34,644 nucleotides of DNA. Source: Lactobacillus nasalidis (GTDB lineage: Bacteria; Bacillota; Bacilli; Lactobacillales; Lactobacillaceae). The notes beneath the pieces are model-generated. The model was not told the DNA's origin. It searched no databases and saw only the letters and a program-made list of their open reading frames with translations. Below are positions 14,490 through 23,566 of this stretch, piece by piece (position 1 is the stretch's first letter; each line of letters opens with the position of its first letter). The translations under genes and the position numbers were made by a program. Where the stretch lies: NCBI RefSeq assembly GCF_016587775.1, contig NZ_BOCG01000254.1:1-34644 (forward strand), written 5' to 3'.

Positions 14490-17400
14490 CTAGCCATAAA
14501 GCAGAGCAGTGCGCATGTCTTCAATTGTCTGCTGCTTCTTTAACACCTTGCCCAGCTTTTGACCATCCAAGGTAACCTCCATGTCACCTTGACCTTTAAG
14601 CAGCATCCCCAGCAGGGCTAGCATCTTGTCCATCCGAGCAAACAGCTCTTTAGAGTCAGTTGACTGGCTGTTCTCTGCCGTTTGTGGCGATTCAGCCGCA
14701 AATCTAGCTTGTACTTGTGTCAAAAGCTGGTTAGCTCTTGAGCGCTTGGCAATGTCCAGAGGGATAATCATCTCTGGCTTGTTACCCTCGGCTACGTGAG
14801 CCAACTGTTCAGTCGTCACCAGGCCGCCGTTGGCATATCTTCTATGTCCTTGCGGCCCAGAATGCAGCCAGTCAAGCTTGCGCGTGCCCCAAATTGTTGT
14901 CCAGCCGATTGAGTTTTTCCAGTCGGAGTTGTTGAAGAATGCTAGTAACTGGTCATAAGGAGACATGATGTTCTTGTGACCGGAAACGGCATAGGCCGCA
15001 AAAGTGCTTGGCGTATACTGCAGAATACCTCTAGCTTCGTTACCACCGCTGTTGACATCGTGAATCTGTTGGACGATGGTTCTACCACCAGACTCGTTCT
15101 GGATCACAGCTTGGAGTTTCCGTACAAAGCTGTCGGAGACAGTGACGTGCATCTGCTTGGCAGCGTCTCTGATCATGCTTGGGCTAAAGCTACCGCCAGA
15201 GGCCTCGCCTTCACTCCCAAACAGACTTCCCAGCTTGGCCAAAAACTTCCAGAAACCTGAGCCGACCTGCTCTTTGATCATGCTTTGAAGCTTTGAAGAA
15301 CCCTTGGCTGACTTCTTTGAGCTACTACTGGTGTCTTTAAGTCCTGGAACCCGAGCAAACAGTGGAGATCCCTTGCCTACGACTGAAGACAAGGTGTTCA
15401 TGCCAATGCCTTGGCTTGGGCTTTGAGCTGAGTAGTAGCTGTTGCTGCCAGCATAGACGCCGACGTGTTCACTACCACCAGATCCCCAGAAGACCAGGTC
15501 GCCAGGCTTGGCTTGTGACTTGGAGATGTGAGTCGATGCAGCATATTGAGACCCAGAATAGTGCGGGTAGCTGATACCAAACGCCTTTTTCAGCGCGTAC
15601 ATGACCAAGCCAGAACAGTCAAAGCTCTCTGGGCCGGTTGCACCCCAGACATAAGGCTTGCCGGACCCGTACTTTTCAACTGCGCTTAAAAGACCGCTGG
15701 CTGATCCGGATCCGCCCAGCTTGTCGCTGGCCATGCTCCATAACGTTGACCACCAGCTAGTAGCCGCATTCTTTGCGGACTTCATCATCCCCTGGCCCAA
15801 TTCGACCATAACGCCCTTAAGGCCCTTGGTACTGGTCTTAAAGACATCAGACAGGGCCTTGGCCGGATTGGCAATGATTGCAGTAGCTTTTTTAAACCAC
15901 TTCATCAAGGCTGAGGCCTTTTGGCCGATCCAACTGCCAACTCCTTCAGCCCAGCTAGCAATCCCGCTCAGAACGCCTGTACCCTTTGCAAAGTGCTCAA
16001 TACCGGCCATAACCATCAGTGACTTGGTTTCAGAGGCGTTGAAGACTTCGTCGCCCGGCATCAGCATGGCCGTAGTGTTTCGGCCTTGGACAATTCCTGC
16101 CTCGCCGGTTGACGGCCGCCAGATCATTTCTTTGTTGCCGGTCTCTGGGCTGTCGTTGCCGTCATTAAGCATTGCAAGCGTAGGCTTGGTAATGGCTCTT
16201 CTAGGGCCACTAAAAGCCCCAGTACCGGTCGCAAACTGGATCTTCTTGATCGCTGTCTTGGACCCGCCAAAAGCCGCAATAACAGTATCAATTCCGCCGA
16301 TGCCTGTATTGATTACCTTAACAATCCCGGCTACACCGTCATGTGCGAGCTTTTTGATCTTACCCCAGGCAGTGTCCCAGATATCTTGGATTCCCTTGCC
16401 CAAGCTTCTCCAAGTCTTCTTGAAGTCCTTGCTAAAGCTCTCAAAGCCACTACTGATTTTCTTCCAGGCCTTGGCCGGCATCTTGATGATGTCATCCCAT
16501 AAACCACTAAAGAACTTCTTGATCTTGTTCCAGGAATTCTTAAAAGATTTGTTGAAAGATGACCAGAATGAGTCCCAGCTCTTATTGATCTTCTTCCAGG
16601 CCTTGCCTGGCGCTTCACGAATGGCAATCCAAGTATTGCTGAAGCCCTTCTTGATGAACTTCCACTTCTTGTCCCACCATTTCCCGAAGCTGGTTAAGCC
16701 GGATTTGATGCCCTTGAAAAAGTTATGCGTGGAGTAGCCGAAGTTTTCCATGCTCCAGAACTTTTTAGGCGGTTTGTTCTTGTTCCAGCCTTTCTGGAAT
16801 GACTTGGCTCCCTTGCCGGCAACGCCACCCATGACTTTACCAATTTGAGAGCCAAGTGCAGCGCCTAACGGGCCACCAAAGTAAAGACCGATACCGCCAC
16901 CGATAGCTGAGCCAATACCAGAACCGACGTCTTTAAACTTCTTGGTGGATCCTTTCTTGTCATTTTTGAAGGCTGAGTAAAGAGTACTGATTGAATCGGC
17001 TGCTACACCAGCAGCCGCTGCGCCCGTCATCAGCTTGCCGGCAGTAGACAAACCGCCAGTTGCCTTGGCGGACTTAAGAGACTGGAATGCACCGCCAAAA
17101 GACTCACCTTTAAGAGCCCCGGAAACACCTTTACTCAAGTTGTCCTTAAGATAGCCACCAACTGAGCTGGCCCATGACTTGATTTTTCCATTTACTGTTT
17201 TTAAGCCTTTAACAAGGCTTGAACCTGCTTTTTTACCAAGCTTTTTGGCTCCGCTTCCAATTCCTTTCAAGCCTCTTAGAAAAGCTTTACCGCCTCTTTT
17301 AGCAACGTCTTTGAATCCAGTTGCGGTTTCCTTGCCAAGCCACTTGATGTCTTTGCCAACAGACTTAAGGGTGGTTGATAATGGCTTAGTCATTTTTCCG

Positions 17401-19487
17401 AGCCATTTTGGTGCCTTGATTTCGCCAAGCGATTTTTTTAGTTCATGCAAAGCAGAAACAAATTTAAGCGCTTTGGTCACTACAAAAATTCCGGCTACTG
17501 CTTTGCCGAACGACTTGATGGTATCCGTATTCTTGGACGCCCATTCGATCAGCTTGACTAAATCATTTGCGACCTTACTGATCCATTTAGATAGATTCTT
17601 TTGAAACTTCTCCCCATCTTTTGACAGCAAGAACTTGGACAGCTCTTTTGAAGCTGTTCTAATCGCTGGAAGCATTGCTGTGCCTAGCGTCATTTTGAAT
17701 GCTTCGGCAGATTGCTTGAAGCTTGCTTGCGCTTGCTTGGCCGTTGCAGAGTTCTTAGTCGCTAATTGACTAACGTATGAACCTTTTTTCCCCGCTTTAT
17801 CTACTTCACCAGTAAGCTCTTTAAGGTATCCAACGTTTTCGGCCAAGATTTGACCTGCTTGTGACCCAGTTGTGCCAAAGAGGGACTTAAAAAGCGTCCC
17901 TTTTTCAACCGTGCTCATGCCTTTTGTGTGCTTATTGATAACACTGAAGCATGTTGCCAGGTCTTTCATATTGCCGTTGGCATCAACTAACTCTGATTTC
18001 TTGATCCCAAGCTGAGTGAGGACACTGTTTTTACTACCAATCTTGCCAATGGCATCCCCAAGCGATTGGATAACCTTTCGTAAGCCAGTACCGGCTTTGT
18101 CTGCTTCCAGACCGTTGTTACTAAGGACACCCATAGCACTAGCGGTTTCAGCAAGACTGAGTTTAGATTGGTTAGCAATACTAGATACGTAAGACATCCC
18201 GACACCCAAGTCGCTAAAACCTGTTGACGTCATGTCAGCGGCATATGCCAGCTCGTTGACTACAGTTTTAGTATTTTTAAGCATCGTCGCAGTATCTTTT
18301 GCGCTATTACCAGACGATTTGACTTTTAAGCCAAATCCTTCAAGAACTTGACTAGACACCGTCACGACATCGCTGAACTTGTCGCCCGATGCTACCGAGC
18401 CCTCAAGTTCAGTCCGCATAGCACCTAATGCTTGTTCAGAGGTATACCCTCGCTTTACTAGTTCCTCATAGCCTTCGGCAATTTGTTGCTGAGATTTGCC
18501 ATACTTAATGGACATCTCTTGACCTTGCCGTTGCATTTCTTTGACGGCCTTAGTCACTTGCGCTTGCTTCTCACCGCCGCTGACTAAGAGATTGTTAATT
18601 TCTTTGTAGCTCTGCTGCAAGTCCTGCGCCTTTTTAGCACCGCTGATTGCTACTGTTGTTAGCGCACCAACGCCAGTAGCCGCAACTGCAGCAGATGATT
18701 TAACTTCGTCCCAAACTTTTGACAAACCACTTTTTAGTTTGTCTGTCGCATTTTTCGCCTTATTTCCCCATGCGACAAGTCGATTAAAACCCGTTGGCCT
18801 AATCTTTTCTTGTTCATCCTGGGCTTGCTTTAATTTGGTCTTATACTCAGCAACCGCTGTTGCAGTCTTATTGATTCTGATTTGTTGAGACCGATATGCT
18901 TGGCTAGCTTTACCTGACGTATCAGCTATTTTATCTAGCTCATTTCGCTGTATCTGCAACTGAGAGTCAAGGTTCTTAACAGCTCCAGCATATTGCTTAG
19001 CACGCTCTTTCGTCGCCTCATATTTTTTCCCCTCAGCTTCTAGGCGAGCAACATATGACTCCGACAATGCTTTGGAGCTAGAGTATGCCTGTTGCAGCTT
19101 GCCAAGCCCGGATTTCTGATATTCAAGCGACCGCGCAGCCTTCTGCTGTTGGTTGGTCAGTGTTTCCAGGCTTTGCCGGGCTTTAATCAGTTTACTTTCG
19201 TACTTGGCATAGGCGTTAGCACCGCTCTCCGTCGTTCTATCGCACTCTTTTTGCCGGGCTTCTAAGATTTTAATCTTTTCCTGCGTCTGGCTGATGCTTT
19301 TCGTTATGCCGTCATATCTAGTCTCTGCCGACTTCAGCAATTGGCCAGCATTTTTCGCACTGGCTGCCTGGCTTTTCCAGGCATAAGTTGTTGCCTTAAT
19401 TGCATTTTCAAGCTGTTTCAGAGATTTGGTAGACCCCTCTGTCCCAATCTTGACTTCAGTCGCCATGATGCTGTTAATTGCTCCCAT
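14490..19487 (-). CDS. Tail tape measure protein with NlpC/P60 and lysozyme-like domains
   Basis: The 1665-aa protein sets tail length and is ejected with the DNA. Residues 1 to about 250 are coiled coil. The TMP core (about 280-620) contains QEMSIKYGKSQQQIAEGYEEL and LSNNGLEADKAGTGLRKVIQ. Hydrophobic and basic Gly/Lys-rich stretches follow (about 680-1100). Near 1275-1380 is an NlpC/P60 domain with the Cys in FDCSGLVMYALKKAFG and the His in SEHVGVYAG. Near 1430-1530 is a lysozyme-like (SLT) domain with the Glu in VIQNESGG and ARGILQYTPSTF. The two domains cut peptide and glycan bonds respectively, probably to let DNA through the wall. The start follows AAGGAGGAGG. Confidence 0.92.
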   Translation of the reverse strand: MGAINSIMATEVKIGTEGSTKSLKQLENAIKATTYAWKSQAASAKNAGQLLKSAETRYDGITKSISQTQEKIKILEARQKECDRTTESGANAYAKYESKLIKARQSLETLTNQQQKAARSLEYQKSGLGKLQQAYSSSKALSESYVARLEAEGKKYEATKERAKQYAGAVKNLDSQLQIQRNELDKIADTSGKASQAYRSQQIRINKTATAVAEYKTKLKQAQDEQEKIRPTGFNRLVAWGNKAKNATDKLKSGLSKVWDEVKSSAAVAATGVGALTTVAISGAKKAQDLQQSYKEINNLLVSGGEKQAQVTKAVKEMQRQGQEMSIKYGKSQQQIAEGYEELVKRGYTSEQALGAMRTELEGSVASGDKFSDVVTVSSQVLEGFGLKVKSSGNSAKDTATMLKNTKTVVNELAYAADMTSTGFSDLGVGMSYVSSIANQSKLSLAETASAMGVLSNNGLEADKAGTGLRKVIQSLGDAIGKIGSKNSVLTQLGIKKSELVDANGNMKDLATCFSVINKHTKGMSTVEKGTLFKSLFGTTGSQAGQILAENVGYLKELTGEVDKAGKKGSYVSQLATKNSATAKQAQASFKQSAEAFKMTLGTAMLPAIRTASKELSKFLLSKDGEKFQKNLSKWISKVANDLVKLIEWASKNTDTIKSFGKAVAGIFVVTKALKFVSALHELKKSLGEIKAPKWLGKMTKPLSTTLKSVGKDIKWLGKETATGFKDVAKRGGKAFLRGLKGIGSGAKKLGKKAGSSLVKGLKTVNGKIKSWASSVGGYLKDNLSKGVSGALKGESFGGAFQSLKSAKATGGLSTAGKLMTGAAAAGVAADSISTLYSAFKNDKKGSTKKFKDVGSGIGSAIGGGIGLYFGGPLGAALGSQIGKVMGGVAGKGAKSFQKGWNKNKPPKKFWSMENFGYSTHNFFKGIKSGLTSFGKWWDKKWKFIKKGFSNTWIAIREAPGKAWKKINKSWDSFWSSFNKSFKNSWNKIKKFFSGLWDDIIKMPAKAWKKISSGFESFSKDFKKTWRSLGKGIQDIWDTAWGKIKKLAHDGVAGIVKVINTGIGGIDTVIAAFGGSKTAIKKIQFATGTGAFSGPRRAITKPTLAMLNDGNDSPETGNKEMIWRPSTGEAGIVQGRNTTAMLMPGDEVFNASETKSLMVMAGIEHFAKGTGVLSGIASWAEGVGSWIGQKASALMKWFKKATAIIANPAKALSDVFKTSTKGLKGVMVELGQGMMKSAKNAATSWWSTLWSMASDKLGGSGSASGLLSAVEKYGSGKPYVWGATGPESFDCSGLVMYALKKAFGISYPHYSGSQYAASTHISKSQAKPGDLVFWGSGGSEHVGVYAGSNSYYSAQSPSQGIGMNTLSSVVGKGSPLFARVPGLKDTSSSSKKSAKGSSKLQSMIKEQVGSGFWKFLAKLGSLFGSEGEASGGSFSPSMIRDAAKQMHVTVSDSFVRKLQAVIQNESGGRTIVQQIHDVNSGGNEARGILQYTPSTFAAYAVSGHKNIMSPYDQLLAFFNNSDWKNSIGWTTIWGTRKLDWLHSGPQGHRRYANGGLVTTEQLAHVAEGNKPEMIIPLDIAKRSRANQLLTQVQARFAAESPQTAENSQSTDSKELFARMDKMLALLGMLLKGQGDMEVTLDGQKLGKVLKKQQTIEDMRTALLYG

Positions 19488-19501
19488 GGCTTACCTCCTC
19501 C

Positions 19502-20097
19502 TTACTCGTCAGCCCATTGCATGTCGTCATAGATGCTACTCCCGCCAGCTTCGGTCAGCTCTGCCTCTGGCGCAGCCAAGACATCTAAGAAGTCATAGTA
19601 GTCTTGGCTGTCTACATCGCTGGGCATTACGCCCTTTTCCAGCAGCAGATCGCGCTTCATGCGGTTATAGCGAATCTTTTGATTTTTCGTGTCAACGATT
19701 AGCTTGGCTAGTCGTCCTCTTCTGATTTTGGGTCTTCTTCAGTCTCTTCCGGAGTGGCCAAGAATTCTTGGAAGCTGACGGCTTGACCATATTGCAGAGA
19801 TGCTACGACATAACCAACGTATTGGAAGATGGTATCGAATTCTACACTACCCGCGAATTTTTCGTACTGTTCTTCAGACAAGCCAAGCGTTTCTTCCAGG
19901 AAGCTTTCGACCTTCTTGGTCAAGGAGAGAGTTGCCTTACTTGATTCCAGCATCCCCATCCCTTCTGCATTCTGTTCGAATTCTGCCATTGATACCTGAA
20001 TGTCCAAAGCCTTCATCACTGCCAGCCCGGTTGGCTTGACTGAGATAGTTTTCTTGCCGATATGTAATGGACTTGCATCAATCTTAATTGTTGCCAT
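19502..20097 (-). CDS. Tail assembly chaperone gpGT-like fusion made by -1 frameshift
   Basis: This is the long product of the chaperone gene. Ribosomes reading the 129-codon gene slip back one base at C-CCA-AAA (plus-strand 19726-19732) and continue through a second frame to TAA at 19502-19504, giving about 198 aa. The extension reads from KIRRGRLAKLIVDTKNQ through MKRDLLLEKG to DDMQWADE. The arithmetic fits: 596 nt plus one re-read base is 199 codons. The second frame has no start with an RBS of its own, is open across the overlap, and lies between chaperone and tape measure, as gpT does in lambda. The fusion chaperones the tape measure during tail assembly. Confidence 0.8.
19708..20097 (-). 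CDS. Tail assembly chaperone, short form (gpG-like)
   Basis: The 129-aa protein lies between the major tail protein and the tape measure. It has a mostly helical body (TGLAVMKALDIQVSMAEFEQ, VESFLEETLGLSEEQYEKF, VASLQYGQAVSFQEF) and an acidic tail (EETEEDPKSEEDD). The start at 20097 is preferred to a longer frame from 20118 because AAAAGGAG lies upstream at good spacing. It is the zero-frame product and should be much more abundant than the frameshifted form. Confidence 0.8.
   Translation of the reverse strand: MATIKIDASPLHIGKKTISVKPTGLAVMKALDIQVSMAEFEQNAEGMGMLESSKATLSLTKKVESFLEETLGLSEEQYEKFAGSVEFDTIFQYVGYVVASLQYGQAVSFQEFLATPEETEEDPKSEEDD
19726..19732 (-). promoter_or_regulatory. -1 frameshift slippery site C CCA AAA
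   Basis: On the minus strand the heptamer CCCAAAA is read as C-CCA-AAA, 16 bases before the zero-frame TAG (19708-19710). It fits X-XXY-YYZ, so both tRNAs re-pair after slipping. The -1 frame is open downstream to 19502. Confidence 0.8.
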
Positions 20098-20130
20098 TGT
20101 TACTCCTTTTACCTCCACTCCCGCCCAACT

Positions 20131-20217
20131 TTAGCAACGATTCTAGTGGTCAGTTGCTAACGCTTGATATTTTAAGAAGCTTAGAATGCTCCTCTCAGCA
20201 CTAATATTTAATTAGTG
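20131..20217 (-). other. Two hairpins between the major tail protein and chaperone genes
   Basis: CACTAAT/ATTAGTG (20199-20205 with 20211-20217) spans the stop codon of the major tail protein. TTAGCAAC/GTTGCTAA (20131-20138 with 20153-20160) lies in the spacer. Neither is followed by a T-run on the minus strand. They may stabilise the upstream mRNA or reduce downstream expression, which would suit a highly expressed tail protein followed by a scarce chaperone. Confidence 0.45.
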
Positions 20218-20877
20218 ACTAGTAGTTGAAGCCGTACCAGTTGAGGTTGGCTTAACGTAGCCAGGGAAAACTTCTGCCAACATCTTGTCGTAGTCAAAGT
20301 TCTTGGCGTTTGAATTCCACTTGCGGTAAGGCATGCTCTTGCCTTGTGCATTTTTAAAGTTGTCACCAATTGGTGAGTAAGCAGTCGTGTTTAAGGTGGC
20401 ACTAACGTCTTGCTCAGATGCATCGTCGGTCTGGTGTGAGTGAGTTGGGTCAATTGCAGTGCAATTGGCAAACGCCTCATAAACCGTGTTGCCCTTGTAG
20501 TCAGTTGATGCTGCAATCCAAGCAAGGTGCGGCTTGTCAGTAGCCAATGAGTAGCCACCATCTGCTGAAGTAGAAGTGGTGCCATAACCGAGCAGCTTGT
20601 TTAACACTTCCCAGTCCATGTCCAAGAACGTAAAGTCAGCAGTTGGTGATTGTGCTGGCTTAGTAACGCGCATCAGCTTGTTGTCCGCGTATTGGGCAGT
20701 ACCGGCAGCTTCCAAGTTTTGGATGTTCACTGCGGTAGTACCTTCAACATTCTTGCCAGTTTGGTACAAACCATTTTCTGACAAGCCTTTATCTGTACCA
20801 GTGATGAGCTTGCCCGTTGACGTATCGATCAAGCCAAACATTGCCCATTCAATACCATGAGTAGATGATCCAGCCAT
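20212..20877 (-). CDS. Major tail protein (tail tube)
   Basis: The 221-aa protein has the size and opening of phi13-type major tail proteins (GIEWAMFGLIDTSTGKLITG, then SENGLYQTGKNVEGTTAVNI and VTKPAQSPTADFTFLDMDWEVLNKLLGY). The C-terminal half carries WIAASTDYKGNTVYEAFANCTA and the closing FDYDKMLAEVFPGY. It polymerises into the tail tube around the tape measure. The Thr/Ser-rich tail (TSTGTASTTSH) is probably disordered. It is followed by the chaperone pair and preceded by the tail completion gene, the standard order. The start follows AGAGGTAA. Confidence 0.85.
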   Translation of the reverse strand: MAGSSTHGIEWAMFGLIDTSTGKLITGTDKGLSENGLYQTGKNVEGTTAVNIQNLEAAGTAQYADNKLMRVTKPAQSPTADFTFLDMDWEVLNKLLGYGTTSTSADGGYSLATDKPHLAWIAASTDYKGNTVYEAFANCTAIDPTHSHQTDDASEQDVSATLNTTAYSPIGDNFKNAQGKSMPYRKWNSNAKNFDYDKMLAEVFPGYVKPTSTGTASTTSH

Positions 20878-20891
20878 CCTATTACCTCTTT

Positions 20892-21269
20892 CTAGTAAAT
20901 AATTTTCTTTTTAACATAAAATGTTGCCGTGAATTGACCGGTATCGGGATCCGCCGATAATGGCCGGTCAGTATCAACCAGCCAGCCATTTTGACTAAGC
21001 ATATTCATTACCAGCAATTTGCATCCCATTGGATTAACGTCCAGGTCCTTCTTGAAAAAGATCTGAACTTCAACTCGAGCAGCCAGTGCATGTGGCATAT
21101 TGTCTCCATGCATGGCCAAGCCTTCCGATGCATCCCTCAGCAAAATTGCCGTTACTGACTCGTCAATATCAGCCGGGAGAATACTGGTTACGATATTGCC
21201 CTGATCCACCCAATCAAAATTCGCGGCAACGATCAATTTTCTAACCGAAATCACTGGTAATTCAATCAT
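20892..21269 (-). CDS. Tail terminator-like protein (DUF806 family)
   Basis: The 125-aa protein lies directly upstream of the major tail protein in the tail completion slot. Its start MIELPVISVRKLIVAAN, the central AARVEVQIFFKKDLDVNPMG and the closing GQFTATFYVKKKI fit the DUF806 proteins of Lactobacillus and Lactococcus phages. In lambda terms it should act like gpU, ending tube growth and joining tail to head; that role is taken from position. The start overlaps the upstream stop (TAAATG) and follows GAGG, so the two genes are translationally coupled. Confidence 0.7.
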   Translation of the reverse strand: MIELPVISVRKLIVAANFDWVDQGNIVTSILPADIDESVTAILLRDASEGLAMHGDNMPHALAARVEVQIFFKKDLDVNPMGCKLLVMNMLSQNGWLVDTDRPLSADPDTGQFTATFYVKKKIIY

Positions 21270-21667
21270 TTAGTCATTGCCTCGTAAACTTTCTTTTCAG
21301 CTTCAAAAACGGCCTCTTTGGACTCACGAACGGTAGTGTCATACCAAAAGTCTCCGCGTGTCCGGACCGTGCCGTCGTTCGTATATACGGCATTCATTGC
21401 ATGGCCTTTATACTTCCAGCCAACAACAGCCGTGCCGTCTTTGATGCCGTCAATGTTTTTGCCGGCAACACTAATATTGTCCGCCATGTGGCCATAAACT
21501 GGATCCTTCTTGTTAGAGTAGTGCTTGGCCTTGGCCACTGCGGTCAGTTCCTGCTTTAGGACCACAGCCCCAGCCTTTGTCATTGCCAGCTTTGTTTTCC
21601 GGTCAGGTACTCGCTTTTCAACTTGCTTTAAAAACTGTTCAAGTTGAGCTGCCAAGTCATCAGCCAT
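21266..21667 (-). CDS. HK97 gp10-like head-tail/tail completion protein
   Basis: The 133-aa protein has the usual gp10 features: an N-terminal helix (LAAQLEQFLKQVEKRVPDR), a central AGAVVLKQEL helix, HYSNKKDPVYGHMADNI, the VVGWKYKGHAMNAVYTNDGT strand pair, and a C-terminal helix. It probably plugs the head-tail junction. The start at 21667 (ATG) is preferred over a GTG two codons upstream because AAGGAGG is correctly placed for it. It overlaps the next gene by four bases. Confidence 0.8.
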   Translation of the reverse strand: MADDLAAQLEQFLKQVEKRVPDRKTKLAMTKAGAVVLKQELTAVAKAKHYSNKKDPVYGHMADNISVAGKNIDGIKDGTAVVGWKYKGHAMNAVYTNDGTVRTRGDFWYDTTVRESKEAVFEAEKKVYEAMTK

Positions 21668-22013
21668 TTGCACCCTCCTTTCTCAAGATCAATTGGTCAT
21701 AGGCCATATAGTCATGGCCAGCATCTGGATTGATTCCAGCGATTTCATATTCAACGCCATTGATTTTGGCCAGTTTCAGCTTTAGAGCCTCCCAGTCTTG
21801 CCGGTGCCGTACAAGATAGACCTTGGAATTAGTAATTGTCATGCCTTCAACGGATAATGGCTGGCTAATAGAAAGCGAATATGGTGCTCCATAAACCGCC
21901 AATTTTGGCTTAAAGGCATGCTTTGTAATCCCTGTAATGTCATCTACCACGTGCTCTTGTGCTCCGAGCTGAATCACTGTATTAAGCCTGCTGGCTGTCT
22001 TCAGTCGTGTCAT
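21660..22013 (-). CDS. Head closure / head-tail adaptor protein (SPP1 gp16-like)
   Basis: The gene encodes about 117 aa if it starts at the ATG at 22013, inside the end of the upstream gene. A GTG at about 21977, just after the upstream stop, is an alternative. The longer frame to 22100 is doubtful. The core is beta-rich (IQLGAQEHVVDDITGITKHAFKP, SKVYLVRHRQDWEALKLKLAKINGVEYEIAGINPD), consistent with the head closure family whose barrel seals the connector after packaging. Gene order (connector, closure, gp10, terminator, tube) supports this. Confidence 0.65.
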   Translation of the reverse strand: MTRLKTASRLNTVIQLGAQEHVVDDITGITKHAFKPKLAVYGAPYSLSISQPLSVEGMTITNSKVYLVRHRQDWEALKLKLAKINGVEYEIAGINPDAGHDYMAYDQLILRKEGANG

Positions 22014-22317
22014 TATTTGCCACCGCCTCACTATAGCTGCCGCGAAGCTGACCAATAATCTGCTGCGCTGTTGACGTGTCACCAGTATTGCCCGCGGCAT
22101 TGAACCATGTCACGGCCAGCGAATTGCAAGCGAGAGTATACAGTTCTTTAACGCCGTTGGATGTATAGAATGTATTACTCTCACCGATTGCTCCTTGGAC
22201 GTAGTGTTCGGCTGCGGCCAAAACCATCGTCATTCTTGCAACCGTGGCGCTATCAGCATCATCTAGGTAACCAAGTGCCCGCTTCAAGCCGTCATCAATA
22301 CTTAAGTAAGTGGCCAT
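21982..22317 (-). CDS. Head-tail connector protein (gp6/gp15-like)
   Basis: The 111-aa, mostly helical protein begins MATYLSIDDGLKRALGYLDD and continues VARMTMVLAAAEHYVQGAIG and TLACNSLAVTWFNAAG, the pattern of the small all-helical connector that sits under the portal. ATG at 22317 is preferred over an in-frame GTG three codons earlier because that GTG is part of the RBS (AGGTGATC). It follows the capsid gene directly. Confidence 0.75.
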   Translation of the reverse strand: MATYLSIDDGLKRALGYLDDADSATVARMTMVLAAAEHYVQGAIGESNTFYTSNGVKELYTLACNSLAVTWFNAAGNTGDTSTAQQIIGQLRGSYSEAVANNDTTEDSQQA

Positions 22318-22330
22318 AATGATCACCTAC

Positions 22331-23551
22331 TTACTTGCCGGCAGTAGTTGCAGCAGAAGCGGCAAAGTTAGCGGTTTGGTTAGCAATTTCCTTGAATGAA
22401 CCAGCCGCAAATGCGCCGCCGTCAATTAATTCAACGTCAAAGCGATCGATTACACGGATCCAAGTCTGGTCCTTGACGAATGAGTCGCCGCCTTCAGTAG
22501 TTACAGCCAATGACATGTTTTCGCGGTCAAACAGGGTGATCCCGTCACGGAAGTCACCAAAGTAAAGTGGGTGAGTGCCGGAGGCTGGATCAGCCAGCCA
22601 GTTGTCAGACACAACAACGACTTGGTGGCCGTTAATGAAGTGACCTACAGTGCCTTGCGGATCGCGCTGAATCAAGTAGTCACCAATAGCATTCTTAACC
22701 ATCTTCAGCGCAACCCAACCTGATTGGTTGGTTAAGTAAACGCCCAAGCGGTTGATCGCTGGATCCAGAGTGCCGTCTGACAGCTTGATAACGTCGTCCC
22801 AAGTGGACAGAGTTGGCTTCTTGTCTGGTGTATTCAGCACGCCAATGATCTTCTTGTTACGAGTAACAACAACCTTCTTGGCGATCCAGTTCACCAACCA
22901 AGTAATGATGTTTTCGTCAGATTCCTTGATCAAAGAGTTGGTTGCCTTGTTGATTCCGGCATAGCGCTTGATTGAGTACTTGACGGTCTTCAGAGTTGGA
23001 GCATCGTTGTCACCGATCGCACCATCTTCATCATCAAGTTCTACCAAACCATCCATAACAGTGAAAGGTTCAATTACCCGGCTACCTGTCAAAGTTGAAA
23101 CCTTTTCGACATTAACCAGCGGTTGAAGTGCATCGTACTGACGAATTACTTCGTTGATTCTAGTTTGAACGTCGTCGGGAATGGTCAAACCAGCGTTACT
23201 GCCTTCAGTTGCCGAAGTAGTAACCAAGTTCAATCGCTTAACGCGGCCCTTAAGCAGGTCTCTAATCCCATTAGCGAATTGCTTGTGGCCGTTCACATCA
23301 TCCATTGGTGCTGGCTTGGCCTGTTCATTAACAACTTGGTGATCTTCTTGAGCTGACTTGTAGGCTGACAGCGCAAAATCACGGGCTGACTTAGCCTTCT
23401 TCAAGTTGTCGTTAGCGGTTTGCAGTTCTTCGTCAGTGACAGATTTTGGGTCATTGCCGACCATGATTGCCAGACGATTAACTTTTTCTTGAGCATCAGT
23501 TACCTTGTCACCGGCAACGATCCATGCTTGCTGGAGTTCATTGATGTTCAT
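22331..23551 (-). CDS. Major capsid protein, HK97 fold
   Basis: The 406-aa protein has a charged helical N-terminal segment of about 105 residues (delta domain), containing LQQAWIVAGDKVTDAQEKVNR and a second helix, that acts as built-in scaffold. The mature part probably starts near KRLNLVTTSATEGSNAGLTIP and shows the usual HK97 features (GLTIPDDVQTRI, TSNGHAF-type loops absent, ITWLVNWIAKKVVVTRNKKIIGVL, YLTNQSGWVALKMVKN, FGDFRDGITLFDREN). The delta domain should be removed by the ClpP-type protease encoded upstream. No separate scaffold gene is present, as expected. The start follows AGAGGACG. Confidence 0.9.
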   Translation of the reverse strand: MNINELQQAWIVAGDKVTDAQEKVNRLAIMVGNDPKSVTDEELQTANDNLKKAKSARDFALSAYKSAQEDHQVVNEQAKPAPMDDVNGHKQFANGIRDLLKGRVKRLNLVTTSATEGSNAGLTIPDDVQTRINEVIRQYDALQPLVNVEKVSTLTGSRVIEPFTVMDGLVELDDEDGAIGDNDAPTLKTVKYSIKRYAGINKATNSLIKESDENIITWLVNWIAKKVVVTRNKKIIGVLNTPDKKPTLSTWDDVIKLSDGTLDPAINRLGVYLTNQSGWVALKMVKNAIGDYLIQRDPQGTVGHFINGHQVVVVSDNWLADPASGTHPLYFGDFRDGITLFDRENMSLAVTTEGGDSFVKDQTWIRVIDRFDVELIDGGAFAAGSFKEIANQTANFAASAATTAGK

Positions 23552-23566
23552 TTACGTCCTCTTTTC

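Noticed and set aside
15658-16737. A 359-codon plus frame
   Set aside because: Lies wholly inside the tape measure gene on the other strand; no RBS and low-complexity Pro/Leu composition.
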